This document shows, in pieces, positions 33,081-41,702 of a stretch of DNA of 64,000 bases. Position numbers and translations under genes: made by a program. The stretch is from contig CAVYUG010000005.1 in assembly GCA_963771655.1 (NCBI GenBank), forward strand, positions 88,950 to 152,949, read 5' to 3'. Under the pieces are notes generated by a model. It saw only the letters and a list, made by a program, of their open reading frames with translations, searched no databases and had not been told where the DNA came from. Positions within the stretch are counted from its first letter, which is position 1; each line of letters begins with the position of its first letter. The stretch is from JAWVFM01 sp963771655 (GTDB lineage Bacteria > Actinomycetota > Thermoleophilia > Solirubrobacterales > 70-9).

Positions 33081-33374
33081 CTGGCCTCCACCGAGACGAT
33101 CGAGCGTCCCCGGACCGGCTCGCCCGGATCCGGCCTCGGCGGCAACTGGATGGTGATCGTCCTGAACGATGATCACAACACCTTCGACCACGTCGCCAAG
33201 ACCCTGGCGAACGTGATCCCGGGCGTCAACCTCGACGCCGGCTACAGCTTCGCCGACCGGATCCACAACTCCGGCCGGGCCACGGTCTGGACCGGTCCCC
33301 GCGAGCCCGCCGAGCTCTACTGGGAGCAGTTGGAGAGCGCCGGCCTCACCATGGCGCCGTTGGAACAGCACTGA
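33081..33374 (+). CDS. clpS: ClpS-like Clp protease adaptor
   Basis: The core VIVLNDDHNTFDHV, then DAGYSFADRIHNSGRATVW and EPAELYWEQLESAGLTM, is a ClpS domain: the N-D-D loop and the IHNSGRA segment correspond to the N-degron-binding pocket. It would deliver substrates with destabilising N-termini to ClpA/ClpC-ClpP. The only ATG (33150) falls inside the first strand; the frame is open upstream, and CTG 33081 would give a normal-length 97-residue protein with a short polar leader, so I use CTG as a tentative start. It begins 8 bp after the secreted-protein stop. Confidence 0.78.
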   Translation: MASTETIERPRTGSPGSGLGGNWMVIVLNDDHNTFDHVAKTLANVIPGVNLDAGYSFADRIHNSGRATVWTGPREPAELYWEQLESAGLTMAPLEQH

Positions 33375-33411
33375 ATGGCAGCGAGAGGAATGGGGTCGGA
33401 ATCCCCGTGCT

Positions 33412-33459
33412 TCGTTGTGGAGTTTTCGGGGCTATAGCCCCGAAAACCCTCCAACGAAT
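33412..33459. terminator. Long palindrome C between convergent genes (CTATAG centre)
   Basis: Bases 33423-33448 are a perfect 26-bp palindrome, GTTTTCGGGG around CTATAG and back. It is extended by imperfect flanks TTCGTTG (33412-33418) and CAACGAA (33453-33459). It lies between the clpS-like stop (33374) and the 3' end of the minus-strand gene (33525), the right place for a bidirectional terminator. A smaller GGGG/CCCC hairpin precedes it near 33393-33407. Confidence 0.65.
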
Positions 33460-33524
33460 CCAGTGGCGCTTCCCAGTTGTGCCGTTCGCAGGGCCGGGCG
33501 GGCCCCAGCGGATCGAGCGCTGGC

Positions 33525-33911
33525 CTAGAACCGCGGCCGCGGCGCCAGGGTCACGGGCTGGTCGGTCCGCGGGGAGATGCCCGCCCCGTGCACGCTCTCG
33601 CGCCGGGGCCGCGCGAAACGGCGCCGGATCGGCTCGCGGCTGCCGAGCTGGTCCGCGCGCAGCTCCAGCAGCGCGCGGAGCTCGACGGTGCGGCTGAACG
33701 GATCGGCGACGAACGAGCCGGTCGCGAGCGAGAGCAGAGCGAGCGGCGTTCCCTCGACCTCGGCGACGAGCCACGGGCCGTCCGGCAGGCGCTGGGAGTC
33801 GCGGGCGGCCACCACGGCCAGGCGGTGATCGTCATCGGCGTCGCTCCAGCGGATCGAGACGCCGGCCGTTCCGTAGCTGTGGTTTGCGGTTGTCTTGCGG
33901 CGGTTGAACAT
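33525..33911 (-). CDS. Conserved-looking protein of unknown function
   Basis: A 128-residue protein starting at ATG 33911 (MFNRRKTT). The in-frame ATG 24 codons upstream lies too close to the LysR control region and adds an Arg-rich leader. The middle segment (DDDHRLAVVAARDSQRLPDG, PWLVAEVEGTPLALLSL, FVADPFSRTVELRALLELR) has a compact alpha/beta look. The C-terminal third is Arg/Pro-rich and probably disordered. It is divergent from the LysR gene, the classic arrangement for a LysR target. Confidence 0.62.
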   Translation of the reverse strand: MFNRRKTTANHSYGTAGVSIRWSDADDDHRLAVVAARDSQRLPDGPWLVAEVEGTPLALLSLATGSFVADPFSRTVELRALLELRADQLGSREPIRRRFARPRRESVHGAGISPRTDQPVTLAPRPRF

Positions 33912-34004
33912 CTCGTACCTCCAACGTCGGCGGGGCCGGTTTCGTGATGTCTCCACGATCCCACCGCCTGTGAATAAGCGCAACAGGAAGTTCTATTGGC
34001 CCTG

Positions 34005-34019
34005 ATAAGCTGTGCTTAT
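34005..34019. promoter_or_regulatory. Palindrome over the LysR gene start
   Basis: ATAAGC (34005-34010) and GCTTAT (34014-34019) flank TGT and overlap both candidate start codons (GTG 34012, ATG 34018). Its position suits negative autoregulation, as is usual for LysR regulators. Another AATAAGCG stretch lies at 33973. Confidence 0.5.
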
Positions 34020-34989
34020 GCTCGACGCGAAGCGGCTGAGGATCCTGAGCGAGGTCGCCTGCAGGGGCTCGTTCTCGGGCGCCGCCGACACTCTCTACAT
34101 GTCGCAATCGGCCGTGAGCCAGCAGATCGCGACTCTGGAGCGCGAGGTCGGCATGCCGCTGCTCGACCGCGCCAACGGCGGCCCGCGCCTCACTGCCGCG
34201 GGCGAGGCCCTCGTCGGGCACGCCGAGGCGGTGATGGCGCGGCTCGAGGAAGCTGAGCGCGAGCTGGGTGCGATCGCCGGTCTCGAGGCAGGACGGCTGC
34301 GGATCGCGAGCTTCCCGAGCGCGAGCGCGACCCTCGTCACGGGCGCCCTATCGAGGTATCGCGCCCGCTATCCCGGCATCGACCTCCACTTCTCGGAGTA
34401 CGAGCCGGAGGACTCGGTCCCGCTTCTGCGGCGGGGGGAGATCGACCTCGCGGTTGTCTTCGATTACCCGGCGATTCCGGCCGAGGCGGAGCGTGACCTC
34501 GAGCGCGAGCTGCTCCTTACCGAGTCGATGTACATCGCCCTCCCCGCCGGGCACGCGCTAGCCGATGCTCCGACGGTGAGCATCGCGGAGCTGGCCGACG
34601 CGCCGTGGCTTTGCAGCAAGCGCCCGAGCTCGTGCTCGGAGATGGTCATGGTCGCCTGCCGAGAGGCCGGCTTCGAGCCCCGGGTCGAGTTCGAGAGCGA
34701 CGACTACTCGGTGCTTCAGGGCTTCGTGGCCGGCGGCCTCGGCGTGACGCTTTTGCCCGACCTCGCGCTCGCGAGCCTGCGAGCCGACGTCGTCGTGCGC
34801 CCCGTCGAACCGGTGACGCCGCAGCGCCGCGTCTGGGCCACGATCAGAGGCGAGGGCTCCCGCTCGCCGGCGGCCGACGCGATGGTCGACGTGCTCCGCG
34901 CCGAGGGTGAGCGCCTCGCGGGCGAGGCCGCGAGCGCCGCGGCGGCGCCCGGAGGTGCCTCCCGCCGCCGTCGGCGAGTCGCCGCATAG
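34012..34989 (+). CDS. LysR-family transcriptional regulator
   Basis: About 325 residues. The N-terminal winged helix-turn-helix (RLRILSEVACRGSFSGAADT and LYMSQSAVSQQIATLEREVG) is followed by a linker helix and a periplasmic-binding-like effector domain (GRLRIASFPSASATLVTGAL; GEIDLAVVFDYPA; FVAGGLGVTLLPDLAL). It binds an unknown small effector. The start is GTG 34012 or ATG 34018. It is divergent from the unknown gene at 33525-33911, which is the likely target, and a palindrome covers its start. The Arg/Ala-rich C-terminal tail (~25 residues) is not part of the fold. Confidence 0.88.
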   Translation: MLMLDAKRLRILSEVACRGSFSGAADTLYMSQSAVSQQIATLEREVGMPLLDRANGGPRLTAAGEALVGHAEAVMARLEEAERELGAIAGLEAGRLRIASFPSASATLVTGALSRYRARYPGIDLHFSEYEPEDSVPLLRRGEIDLAVVFDYPAIPAEAERDLERELLLTESMYIALPAGHALADAPTVSIAELADAPWLCSKRPSSCSEMVMVACREAGFEPRVEFESDDYSVLQGFVAGGLGVTLLPDLALASLRADVVVRPVEPVTPQRRVWATIRGEGSRSPAADAMVDVLRAEGERLAGEAASAAAAPGGASRRRRRVAA

Positions 34990-35070
34990 CCCAATCGGCT
35001 CCGCGTCGGACCTCGGTAACGCACCGGCTACAGCGCTAAAGCAGGCACTCCTCCTCGTCGATGGGTTTGC

Positions 35071-36429
35071 GTGCGTTTCCGAGCGTCGCTTTCCATCGGC
35101 ACGCTGGTACTCGCCGGCCTGTGTCTGTCGGCGCCGGCCGCGGTCGCTGCAAGCACGCCGCAAACGACGGTTCTGCGGCCCTCCTCCTATCGAGGCGGAA
35201 CGTTCTTATTCCGGCTCGGTCGCCTCGCGGTTTCCACGACTCCATCGGCGACGTTGAGCCCGGGAGGCAAACGGCTCCGGTCGACGGTGGTCGCGCGGGC
35301 CCTTCGCATCGGGGCGGTTCGGGTGCGTCGCGGCGCGTTTCGACCCCCGGCGCCGCGTCGACTTACGATCGCCGATTTGGCCCGCTACCGGCTACGCATG
35401 TCGCCGCCCCCACCGCCATCCCCGACCCCTCAACCCCCGCCGCCCTCCGGGCTCCGCATAGCGGTCGCCGGCAATCGGTTGGTCGACGGAACTGGCTCAA
35501 CGATCGCGCTCCATGGCGTCAACATCTCCGGCACGCAGTGGCAGTGCCTTTACGGCCAGGCATTCGACGGCCCCAGCGACGACGCGAGCATCGAGGCGAT
35601 GGTCGCCTGGCACATCAACGCGGTTCGGATTCCGCTCAACGAGGACTGTTGGCTCGGAATCAACGGCGCGCCCGCTGACGTCGCCAACTATCACTCGACG
35701 ATCCGCGATTACGTCGACCGGCTCCATGCTCACGGGCTGTACGCGATCCTCAACCTCCACTGGAGCGCACCGGGGAACCTGCTTTCGGACATCGGACCCC
35801 GACCCAGGCACTCCGGGTTCTTCGGCATGGCCGATGCAGACCACGCTCCGACGTTCTGGTCCTCAATGGCGTCCTATTTCAAGGACGACCACGCGGTCCT
35901 ATTCGATCTCTACAACGAACCCAACAACATCTCGTGGAGCTGCCTGCGTGATGGCTGTTTGGTTCCGGCGACGTCCCAACATGACGCCTTCCAATCAGCC
36001 GGAATGCAGCAGATGCTCGACGCGGTACGCAGCACCGGAGCAACTCAACCCGTGATGGTCGCGGGGCTTGGGTTGGCCTCCGTGCTCGGGCAATCGTGGA
36101 TCGACTCCAGACCTTCTGACCCGCTCCACCAGCTCGTGGCGTCGGCGCACCTCTATGGCACCGCCCCGGCGTCAGAGAAGAACGTCGGCGTCGTTGCGAC
36201 GCAATTTCCCGTCGTTGCCGGCGAAATCGGCGAGAAGAACTGCGCCCACAACGTGCTCGACGCGCTCCTGCCCTCACTCGACCAGCAAGGCGTTTCGTAC
36301 CTCGCCTGGGCATGGTTCGCGGACGACTGCGCAGCGGATCCGGCCTTGATCAGTGACTACGCCGGGACTCCGACGAACTACGGGGTCGGATACCGCGATC
36401 ACCTGCTGGCGACGTTCCCAGCCCCTTAG
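35071..36429 (+). CDS. Secreted GH5 cellulase-like glycoside hydrolase, copy 1
   Basis: A 452-residue secreted protein: signal peptide (LSIGTLVLAGLCLSAPAAVA), an unrecognised ~80-residue basic region, a Pro-rich linker (about 110-126), then a GH5 barrel. Barrel motifs are GVNISGTQWQC, HINAVRIPLNEDCWLG, YAILNLHWSAPG, DLYNEPNNISW with the acid/base Glu near 282, and PVVAGEIGEKNC with the nucleophile Glu near 385. It cleaves a beta-glucan or related polymer outside the cell. The catalytic domain is nearly identical in layout to the protein at 37017-38144. Start GTG 35071. Somewhat lower GC than core genes by eye. It may process the polysaccharide made by the adjacent locus, or degrade plant material. 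Confidence 0.88.
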   Translation: MRFRASLSIGTLVLAGLCLSAPAAVAASTPQTTVLRPSSYRGGTFLFRLGRLAVSTTPSATLSPGGKRLRSTVVARALRIGAVRVRRGAFRPPAPRRLTIADLARYRLRMSPPPPPSPTPQPPPPSGLRIAVAGNRLVDGTGSTIALHGVNISGTQWQCLYGQAFDGPSDDASIEAMVAWHINAVRIPLNEDCWLGINGAPADVANYHSTIRDYVDRLHAHGLYAILNLHWSAPGNLLSDIGPRPRHSGFFGMADADHAPTFWSSMASYFKDDHAVLFDLYNEPNNISWSCLRDGCLVPATSQHDAFQSAGMQQMLDAVRSTGATQPVMVAGLGLASVLGQSWIDSRPSDPLHQLVASAHLYGTAPASEKNVGVVATQFPVVAGEIGEKNCAHNVLDALLPSLDQQGVSYLAWAWFADDCAADPALISDYAGTPTNYGVGYRDHLLATFPAP

Positions 36430-36935
36430 GCGTCCCGCGGGCCCTGGTCGGAGGCCACGGCTCTGGCCGGGTTGCCGATGACCGTGGCTCCTGCGGGCAC
36501 GTCGCGGGTGACCACCGCGCCCGCACCGACCATCGCGCCTTCCCCGATGTGCACCCCACCCACAATCACGGCTCCTGATCCGAGCGACGCGCCCTGTCCG
36601 ACCTCTGTCGCCTCCAGCTCGTAGTCGTCGGACGCCTTCAGCTTGCCCTCGGACGAGGTGGCGCGCGGCTGCTTGTCGTTCGTGAAGACGACCCCGTGGC
36701 CTATGAAGACTCCGTCGCCGATCGTCACGCCATCGCAGATGAAGCTGTGGCTCTGGACCTTGCAGTCCGAGCCGATCGAGGATCCGCTCTGGATCTCGAC
36801 GAAGGGCCCGACGCGGGTCCGCGAGCCGATCCGGCACCCATACAGGTTCGTGAACGAAAGGACGACGACGTCGGCGCCAAATGACACGCCGTAGATGAGA
36901 CGGTAGGGGGCTTCGTTGACTGGTCCGGTAGCCAT
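36426..36935 (-). CDS. WbpD/WlbB-like sugar N-acetyltransferase
   Basis: A 169-residue left-handed beta-helix enzyme. IGSRTRVGPFVEIQSGSSIG, FICDGVTIGDGVFIGHGVVF and TNDKQPRA, then VGQGASLGSGAVIVGGVHI and AGATVIGNPARAV, follow the pattern of UDP-2-acetamido-3-amino-2,3-dideoxyglucuronate N-acetyltransferases, including the diagnostic VFTNDKxPRA. It should acetylate the 3-amino group made by a WbpE-type aminotransferase; such a gene (52255-53499) and a WbpB-type oxidoreductase gene (51167-52258) lie in the polysaccharide operon. Start ATG 36935. It stands alone between two GH5 genes and overlaps the first by 4 bp tail to tail. Confidence 0.83.
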   Translation of the reverse strand: MATGPVNEAPYRLIYGVSFGADVVVLSFTNLYGCRIGSRTRVGPFVEIQSGSSIGSDCKVQSHSFICDGVTIGDGVFIGHGVVFTNDKQPRATSSEGKLKASDDYELEATEVGQGASLGSGAVIVGGVHIGEGAMVGAGAVVTRDVPAGATVIGNPARAVASDQGPRDA

Positions 36936-37016
36936 CGCGATCTAAGCCTATGGGGCCATGGGCGGCGCCTGGCAAACTCGCCACATCGCCGCAAGCCCAT
37001 CCCGGCGCGTGCCTAT

Positions 37017-38144
37017 ATTGCGCTCATCCCCCGCCGGTACCGCATTCTCTTAGCACCGGTCGCTCTGGCGGTCGCGGGGTTCCTTCTGGCCTCCTCGGCA
37101 GCGGCGTCCACGCATTCCTCGACGGCGCGACGGATCTCGGTTCGCGGTAATCAGCTCATCAACGGCCATGGCCGGCCGATCCGACTCCACGGCGTGAACA
37201 TCTCCGGGACGCAGTGGCAATGCCTGTACGGGCAGGCTTTCGACTCGCCCCACGGCAACGCGAGCATCGAGGCGATGGTCGCCTGGCACATCAACGCGGT
37301 CCGCATTCCCCTGAACGAAGACTGCTGGCTCGGTATCAACGGCGCGCCAACCGGTATTCGCTCCTACCACGCGAGGATCCGCCGCTACGTCAATCGGCTG
37401 CGCGCGCATGGGCTTTACGCGATCCTCAACCTCCACTGGAGCGCGCCGGGGAACCTGCTTTCGGACATCGGACCGCGACCCAGGCACGCCGGCTTCTTCG
37501 GCATGGCCGACGCCGATCATGCGCCGGCGTTCTGGTCATCGGTGGCGTCCTACTTCAAGCACAACCGCGCCGTCATCTTCGATCTCTACAACGAGCCGAA
37601 CGACATCTCGTGGGGCTGCCTGCTGCACGGCTGCCTCGTTCCGGCGACCTCAGAGCACGACGCCTTCCAATCCGCCGGTATGCAGGACATGATCGACTCG
37701 GTGCGTGCGACCGGCGCGAAGCAGCCGGTAATGATCGCCGGGCTTGAGCTGGCTTCCCTTCTCGGTCAATCGTGGCTCGAGCATCGCCCTCGGGACCCTC
37801 TCCATCAGGTGATCGCCTCGGCCCACCTCTACGGCATGGCGCCCGCATCCATGCTGAACGTCGGAATCGTCGCCGCGAAATTCCCGGTAGTCGCCGGCGA
37901 GATCGGCGAGAAGAATTGCGCGCACAACGTGCTCGACGAACTCCTCCCGTGGCTCGATTACCTGGGCGTCTCCTACCTCGCGTGGGCGTGGTTCACCGAC
38001 GACTGTGCCGCCGATCCGGCCCTGATCAGCGACTACCGCGGGACGCCTACGGACTACGGAGTCGGATATCGACACCACCTGCTGACGCACTTCGCGGCGC
38101 CGCGTCCGCCGCACCGTAGAGCCTCCGCCGACGGGCACGGGTAG
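37017..38144 (+). CDS. Secreted GH5 cellulase-like glycoside hydrolase, copy 2 (no canonical start)
   Basis: The first ATG/GTG in frame is GTG 37194 (MNISGTQWQC), but the frame continues upstream through a typical signal peptide (RRYRILLAPVALAVAGFLLA, then SSAAAS). Translation therefore begins near 37017, where ATT is the only plausible in-frame codon; one base gained or lost in the C-run near 37028-37032 would put GTG 37010 or TTG 37018 in frame. The mature protein lacks the basic region and Pro-linker of copy 1 but has the same GH5 barrel, with DLYNEPNDISW and PVVAGEIGEKNC holding the catalytic Glu pair (about residues 192 and 296). Long stretches match copy 1 exactly, so this is a tandem duplicate now separated by the WbpD-like gene. 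Confidence 0.85.
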   Translation: MALIPRRYRILLAPVALAVAGFLLASSAAASTHSSTARRISVRGNQLINGHGRPIRLHGVNISGTQWQCLYGQAFDSPHGNASIEAMVAWHINAVRIPLNEDCWLGINGAPTGIRSYHARIRRYVNRLRAHGLYAILNLHWSAPGNLLSDIGPRPRHAGFFGMADADHAPAFWSSVASYFKHNRAVIFDLYNEPNDISWGCLLHGCLVPATSEHDAFQSAGMQDMIDSVRATGAKQPVMIAGLELASLLGQSWLEHRPRDPLHQVIASAHLYGMAPASMLNVGIVAAKFPVVAGEIGEKNCAHNVLDELLPWLDYLGVSYLAWAWFTDDCAADPALISDYRGTPTDYGVGYRHHLLTHFAAPRPPHRRASADGHG

Positions 38145-38198
38145 CAGCCCGCAAGCTCCCCTCTACCCTTAGCGCCGCTCTAGACGGGAAGGGATTGA

Positions 38199-39419
38199 GT
38201 GACCGAGCAAGGTCCCGGTCGCGTGCTGATGGCGACCGAGAACGAGGGTGTGCCGGAGGATCGCCGGGTCTGGTCGGAGGGGCGCACACTGGCTGCCGCC
38301 GGCTGGCGAGTGGCGATCGTTTGTCCGCAGGCCGTCGACCGGGAACGACCGGCGAGCGAGGTGCTCGAGGGCATCGAGATCCACCGCTACCCACTCCGTC
38401 CTGCTGGTCGCCCGATCGGCTACGCCCGCGAGTACGCCCAGGCGCTGTGGAGGATCCGCCGGCTCGTCCGCCACCTTGGGCGCGAGCGCCGGTTCGACGT
38501 GGTGCACGTCGGCAACCCGCCGGACTTCCTCCACCTCGCAGTCCGAGCCCCGCGCTCGCGCGGGGCGGGGCTCATCTTCGACCATCACGATCTCGCGCCC
38601 GAGCTCTTCCGGTCGCGGTTCGGACGGGCCGGTCTTCCATACCGCGCGCTGCTCGCCATCGAGCGGCACGCGCTCCGGGCAGCCGATGTCGTGATCTCGA
38701 CCAACGAGTCGTACCGGCGCATCGCCATCGAGCGCGCGGGGGTGCCCGATGACGACGTCTTCGTCGTACGGAACGGCCCGGATCTCGAGCGCTTCCTGCC
38801 GGTCGAGGCCGACCCGGAGCTACGCCGCGGCCGCAGTCACCTGCTCGCCTATCTCGGGGTGATGGGCCCCCAGGACGGGATCGACCATGCGCTCCGTGCG
38901 CTCGCCGCACTGCGGCAGCTCCGCCCCGATGACTGGCATGCGGTCTTCATCGGCGACGGCGAGGTCTTGGAGGGGATGAAGGCGCTGGCACGTGAGCTCG
39001 GCCTCGCCGAGCTCGTCGAGTTCGCCGGCTGGCGAGGCGACGACGACATCCGCCGCATCCTCTCGACGGCCGATGTCTGCCTCGCTCCCGATCCGCCGAG
39101 CCCTCTGAACGACGCCTCGACGATGACCAAGATCCCCGAGTACATGGCCATGGGACGACCGATCGCGTCGTACGACCTGCGCGAAACCCGCATCTCGGCG
39201 GGTGACGCGGCCGCCTACGCTGCTTCGGCCGATCCCGAGTCCCTCGGCCGCTGCGTGCACGGGCTGCTCGACGACCCGAGCCGGCGCCGCGAGATGGGGC
39301 GCCAGGGCCTGCAGCGAGTGACGGACCTCTCGTGGCAGCGTTCGTCGGTCACCCTCCTGGCCGCCTACGAGCGCGTAGCCGCAAAAGGGGTGGATCAAGG
39401 CCAGGGGCGCGGCCGATGA
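38199..39419 (+). CDS. Glycosyltransferase family 4-type
   Basis: A 406-residue GT-B-fold enzyme. Residues 9-45 give the N-terminal domain (VLMATENEGVPEDRRVWSEG), then VVHVGNPPDFLHLAV and FDHHDLAPELF. The C-terminal nucleotide-sugar domain has YLGVMGPQDGIDHALRALA, VFIGDGEVLEGM and DASTMTKIPEYMAMGRPIA, carrying the donor-binding Glu. It probably adds one sugar during repeat-unit assembly on the cytoplasmic face. Start GTG 38199, 54 bp after the GH5 stop. Its stop lies 2 bp from the convergent FemAB-like gene. Confidence 0.87.
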   Translation: MTEQGPGRVLMATENEGVPEDRRVWSEGRTLAAAGWRVAIVCPQAVDRERPASEVLEGIEIHRYPLRPAGRPIGYAREYAQALWRIRRLVRHLGRERRFDVVHVGNPPDFLHLAVRAPRSRGAGLIFDHHDLAPELFRSRFGRAGLPYRALLAIERHALRAADVVISTNESYRRIAIERAGVPDDDVFVVRNGPDLERFLPVEADPELRRGRSHLLAYLGVMGPQDGIDHALRALAALRQLRPDDWHAVFIGDGEVLEGMKALARELGLAELVEFAGWRGDDDIRRILSTADVCLAPDPPSPLNDASTMTKIPEYMAMGRPIASYDLRETRISAGDAAAYAASADPESLGRCVHGLLDDPSRRREMGRQGLQRVTDLSWQRSSVTLLAAYERVAAKGVDQGQGRGR

Positions 39420-39421
39420 GC

Positions 39422-40501
39422 TCAGGCCGTGTACCGGTATCCGACGCGGCCGATGGCCCGGGTCACGAGCTCAGGTGAGCTTCGTATGACCGGCCCGAGG
39501 ATCGCCTGCCCACGGCCGCCGGGGGAACGGGGGCGCCTCGGCCCGAGAACGGTGTAGACGAGCGCGGACTCGCGCGCGCCCCAGGAGCGCTTGAATGTGC
39601 GCAGCCCCACGTTGCCGAAATCGGTGCGACCGAAGTCGAACTCGACGTGACCGGTCTCGCATCCCGACTGAAGTGCCCGCCACACCACCGCGTGCCCCGC
39701 GCCGGTGTTGCCGACGAGCCCGCGGTCCGAGGCCGCGAACTTATGCAACATCCTGCCGTTCCACGTGAAGAAGACGCTTGACGCGACGGGAACCCCGCTA
39801 ATGCGGGCCGTCACGACGAATCCCAGGCCACGGTTGATGAACTCCTGCCAGAGCACCTCGAAGAAGCGCCGCGGCTGTACCGGCACGCCGAGGCGGCGCC
39901 GGGTCCTCACGTGGAGTGGGTAGAAGGCCTCGAGCAGCTCCGAACGCGAGTCGGACCGCCGCACGGAAAGATCCACCCGCTGCACACGATGGAGCTTGCG
40001 CGCCACGCGGGAGTGGTCGAAACGGGCGGAGACGGCACTCAGATCGGGTTGGAGCGAAACCACGTGGTGATAGCCGCGGGCGGTTCTCTCACCGGCGTCC
40101 CCGGGCAAGCGGTCACGCACCTCGAGCGAGCCCACCCGGTGTTCGGCCCGCACGGCGTCGAGCCGTTCGCTGAGACCGGAGACATCGGTGCCCGATTGCA
40201 CCAGCGGCGGGCACCAATCGGTGAAGGGCAGCGAGATCCACCTCCGACGCAACCCCGGCAAGCCGAGGCGGATGATCGGTAGCGCGACCTCGATCTCACC
40301 GTCCGCGCCGAGCAACGCCAGCCCCGCGGCATCGAAACCGTAGGTCGTCGCCAGGACCTGCGCCCACGCGGGGTGATGGAACGGGGTCGCGGCCGGATGG
40401 TTCTCGACGAACGAGGTCCAGACGGCGCTGGTGAGTGAGAGGAACGTCGCGCGATTTTCAGCGCCGACCCGCGTCCCCACGACTTCGAGGACTCTACCCA
40501 T
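39422..40501 (-). CDS. FemAB/GNAT-fold protein of polysaccharide loci
   Basis: A 359-residue protein starting at ATG 40501 (MGRVLEVVG); earlier in-frame starts would run into the divergent glycosyltransferase promoter. PFHHPAWAQVLATTYGF near residue 40, GYHHVVSLQPDLS, RKLHRVQRVDLSVRRS, SSVFFTWNGRMLHKFAAS and FDFGRTDFGNVGLRTFKRSW are the usual landmarks of FemAB-like acyltransferases associated with exopolysaccharide systems. These transfer aminoacyl or acyl groups. The acceptor could be a sugar of the polymer or peptidoglycan. It is divergent from the 40575 glycosyltransferase, 73 bp apart. Confidence 0.8.
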   Translation of the reverse strand: MGRVLEVVGTRVGAENRATFLSLTSAVWTSFVENHPAATPFHHPAWAQVLATTYGFDAAGLALLGADGEIEVALPIIRLGLPGLRRRWISLPFTDWCPPLVQSGTDVSGLSERLDAVRAEHRVGSLEVRDRLPGDAGERTARGYHHVVSLQPDLSAVSARFDHSRVARKLHRVQRVDLSVRRSDSRSELLEAFYPLHVRTRRRLGVPVQPRRFFEVLWQEFINRGLGFVVTARISGVPVASSVFFTWNGRMLHKFAASDRGLVGNTGAGHAVVWRALQSGCETGHVEFDFGRTDFGNVGLRTFKRSWGARESALVYTVLGPRRPRSPGGRGQAILGPVIRSSPELVTRAIGRVGYRYTA

Positions 40502-40574
40502 GGCCGCTCGCCCGTGCGTACACTCGCCCGCGGGTGCATGCGTGGGATCTGCGGCGGGGAGCACGGATGATGCG

Positions 40575-41702
40575 ATGAGGCTCGCCTTCGTCCTGTGGGA
40601 CGGAGATATCGGAGGCGCCGAGGTACAGACCGCCAAGCTCGCGCAGCGGCTGCAGCCTCACGGCGTCGCAGCCACGATCGTGTTCGTCACGCGCCCCGAG
40701 CCCCTCGTGGGTCGGCTGGGGCACATCGGAGTCCCGCACGCGAGCCTTGGCCTGGGGCGTGGTCGCGCGGTGCTCTATCACCCGCGCGAGTACGCCGCCG
40801 CCGTCGCCCATGCCGGGCCCGACGGCGCCCTGCTCGTCGAGTGCGGCTTCCTGGGCGCCGCGCTTCGGGCTGGTGGCTACCGCCGCCCGATAGTGGCCGT
40901 CGAGCACGGCCCGCTGAACGAGCTTCCAAATCCGGTTCGCCGCCTCGCGCGTGCCGGGGGGGCATGGGCCGACGACGTGGAGGTCGCGGTCTCTGACTAC
41001 ATGCTCGCGGAGATGCGGCGCCGCTCCCACGCCAGGCGGCTGGTGCGCATCTACCACGGGGTCGATCCCGACGTGGATTTCCCGGCGGAGGCCTCACCGC
41101 GTGATTGCCATGACGGCAGCGTCGTCGTCGGCTTCATGGGCCGGCTTGTCCCCGGCAAGGGCGCCGACCACCTGATCCGGGCGTTGACGCGAGCGGGGAG
41201 GGCCCGTCCTGCTCGCCTGCTGGTCGCCGGGGATGGACCCGACCGGCCGCGTCTTGCGGCGCTCGCGCAGGAGCTCGGTGTCGACCGCGACGTCGAGTTT
41301 CTCGGCGTGGTCGACGACGTTCCGGCATTCTGGGCCGCCTGCGACGTCGCCGCCGTCCCCACGGCCGAGCTCCACGAGGCGTTCTCGATGGTCACGCTAG
41401 AGGCGATGGCGTCCGGCAAGCCGATCGTCGCCACGCGCAGCGGCGCGATCCCCGAGCTCGTGCGCGACGGTGAGACCGGAAGGCTCGTCGACCGGGGGGA
41501 CGTCGACGCCCTGGCGAAGGGCCTCCTCGCATACGCGGAGGATCCCGGTGCGCGGCATGCGGATGGTGCCGCCGCGCGAAGGCGCGCCATTGAGCGCTTT
41601 CATATCGAGGACAGCGCCCGGGCCTACCTAGATATCTTCTCCACGCTCATTACGAATCGCCGCGGTCCGATCGAGCCATCGAAAGACGACGGAACGCGGT
41701 GA
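40575..41702 (+). CDS. Glycosyltransferase family 4-type
   Basis: A 375-residue GT4 enzyme from ATG 40575 (MRLAFVLWDGDIGGAE). The N-domain has the GGAE acceptor loop; the C-domain has VVGFMGRLVPGKGADHLIRA, LLVAGDGPDRPRL, VEFLGVVDDVPAFWAACD and the E-x7-E motif EAFSMVTLEAMASGKPIV. It uses a nucleotide sugar to extend a lipid-linked oligosaccharide in the cytoplasm. Its 3' end overlaps the convergent flippase gene by 53 bp. The frame is open further upstream but antisense to the FemAB-like gene's start. Confidence 0.9.
   Translation: MRLAFVLWDGDIGGAEVQTAKLAQRLQPHGVAATIVFVTRPEPLVGRLGHIGVPHASLGLGRGRAVLYHPREYAAAVAHAGPDGALLVECGFLGAALRAGGYRRPIVAVEHGPLNELPNPVRRLARAGGAWADDVEVAVSDYMLAEMRRRSHARRLVRIYHGVDPDVDFPAEASPRDCHDGSVVVGFMGRLVPGKGADHLIRALTRAGRARPARLLVAGDGPDRPRLAALAQELGVDRDVEFLGVVDDVPAFWAACDVAAVPTAELHEAFSMVTLEAMASGKPIVATRSGAIPELVRDGETGRLVDRGDVDALAKGLLAYAEDPGARHADGAAARRRAIERFHIEDSARAYLDIFSTLITNRRGPIEPSKDDGTR

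Noticed and set aside
35071..38144. GH5 pair as an assembly duplication
   Set aside because: The copies differ at many codons, have different N-terminal architecture and enclose an unrelated inverted gene, so the duplication is biological.
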